Assembly (NCBI RefSeq): GCF_025698545.1
Contig: NC_068569.1
Span: forward strand, 12,958,001-13,022,000
DNA length: 64,000 bases
Direction: 5' to 3'
DNA from: Gossypium raimondii
Lineage: Eukaryota; Streptophyta; Magnoliopsida; Malvales; Malvaceae
Positions 63,601 to 64,000 of this stretch are shown here, piece after piece. The notes beneath the pieces were generated by a model. That model searched no databases. It had not been told where the DNA came from and saw only the letters and a program-made list of their open reading frames with translations. The position numbers and the translations under genes are program-made. Within the stretch, counting starts at the first letter, position 1; the number at the start of each line of letters is the position of its first letter.

Positions 63601-64000
63601 TAAAGAATGCTTAAAGATAGTGCTTGTCTGGGAATTGTAACATTAAAACTTTCGTTCTCACTAGTATTTTTCTGTAGTTGGGAGAGTAATCAATTCATTT
63701 GTGTGGCAGAATGATGGAAAGTACTCAACTTAAAGGTCAAATTCCTGCCTCATTCTTTAATCTTCCACAATTGCAGACTGTGTAAGTATGCTTGACCTTA
63801 CACATTGTACTGGAAAATGAGGATCCCAAACAAAAAATTGTCACATTTAGGAAATGATCATTGGACTTTTTCCCCCTTTTTCTGTTATACTGTTGACAGG
63901 GTACTAAAACAAAATGAACTTGATGGTTCCTTTGATATTGGCCCAAGCTTTAGCAACCAGCTGCAGATCATAAATTTGCAGGGTAATTCCATTACGAGTT
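60615..64000 (+). CDS. LRR receptor-like kinase, subfamily VIII-1 (HPCA1 group), 5' part
   Basis: Thirteen exons seen: 60615-60696, 61219-61339, 61428-61499, 61708-61782, 61892-61963, 62177-62341, 62442-62516, 62761-62832, 62940-63011, 63118-63186, 63376-63450, 63710-63781 and 63900 to beyond 64000; 374 residues so far. A signal peptide (about residues 1-21, AVWLFLVVVLFHIYIVAA) is followed by the LRR N-cap (DPCDDKWVGIGC) and LRRs, then GLDWLIHTKHFHFGLNKLSG and LIHVLFENNMLSG, blocks typical of At5g49760 (HPCA1) and relatives. HPCA1 senses extracellular hydrogen peroxide; others in the group are poorly known. Exons of 69-75 bases, one per LRR, mostly with phase 2 introns, match the subfamily. 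The juxtamembrane cysteines, transmembrane segment and kinase lie past the window end, so sensing ability cannot be judged. Confidence 0.92.

Overview
This window is nuclear DNA of a flowering plant (eudicot). Genes are split by many short GT-AG introns, the spacers are very AT-rich, and retrotransposon, LINE, MITE and plastid-DNA remnants lie between the genes. The LTR phrases starting TGTAACGACCCGATAGTCACG and the pieces of a plant-mobile-domain gene look like sequences I know from cotton (Gossypium, Malvaceae). That assignment is from memory and is an inference.

The first half (1-33,600) is a gene island. In order: a plant-specific protein of the At3g17950 type (+, 2753-4228); an OB-fold nucleic-acid-binding protein of the At4g28440/At2g33845 type (-, 4892-5987); a MACPF (perforin-like) protein of the At4g24290 type (-, 6676-10574); the mitochondrial basic amino acid carrier BAC1 (-, 13760-16675); a dormancy/auxin-associated protein of the DRM1 family (-, 21651-22704); the CCCH zinc-finger protein FRIGIDA-ESSENTIAL 1 (-, 25257-28692); and complex I subunit NDUFB3/B12 (+, 33340-33561). 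BAC1, DRM and FES1 stand in the same order as At2g33820, At2g33830 and At2g33835 in Arabidopsis, and an OB-fold paralogue (At2g33845) is also close by, so this is a conserved microsynteny block.

The second half holds a complete 19-exon mitochondrial citrate synthase (-, 37151-44836) with a 920 bp hAT-type element in one intron. A repeat-rich stretch (45,300-60,600) follows. It contains a Mutator-like foldback element, an old internally deleted Ty3/gypsy element (49,355-55,780) with a solo LTR of another gypsy family nested inside it, a Ty1/copia scrap and an L1-type LINE scrap. The window ends inside an LRR receptor kinase gene of subfamily VIII-1 (the HPCA1 group), of which signal peptide and LRR exons are present.

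The genes are ordinary nuclear genes with independent jobs (mitochondrial carbon and arginine metabolism, respiration, flowering control, dormancy, immunity). They are not an operon. I found no convincing new multi-gene system. The most unusual items are the nested and truncated element structures: a plant-mobile-domain gene cut at an LTR junction, a plastid rpoC2 fragment, and a hAT element with non-repeat-like cargo in the citrate synthase intron. All exon borders were placed by eye from splice consensus, reading-frame continuity and remembered family sequences.
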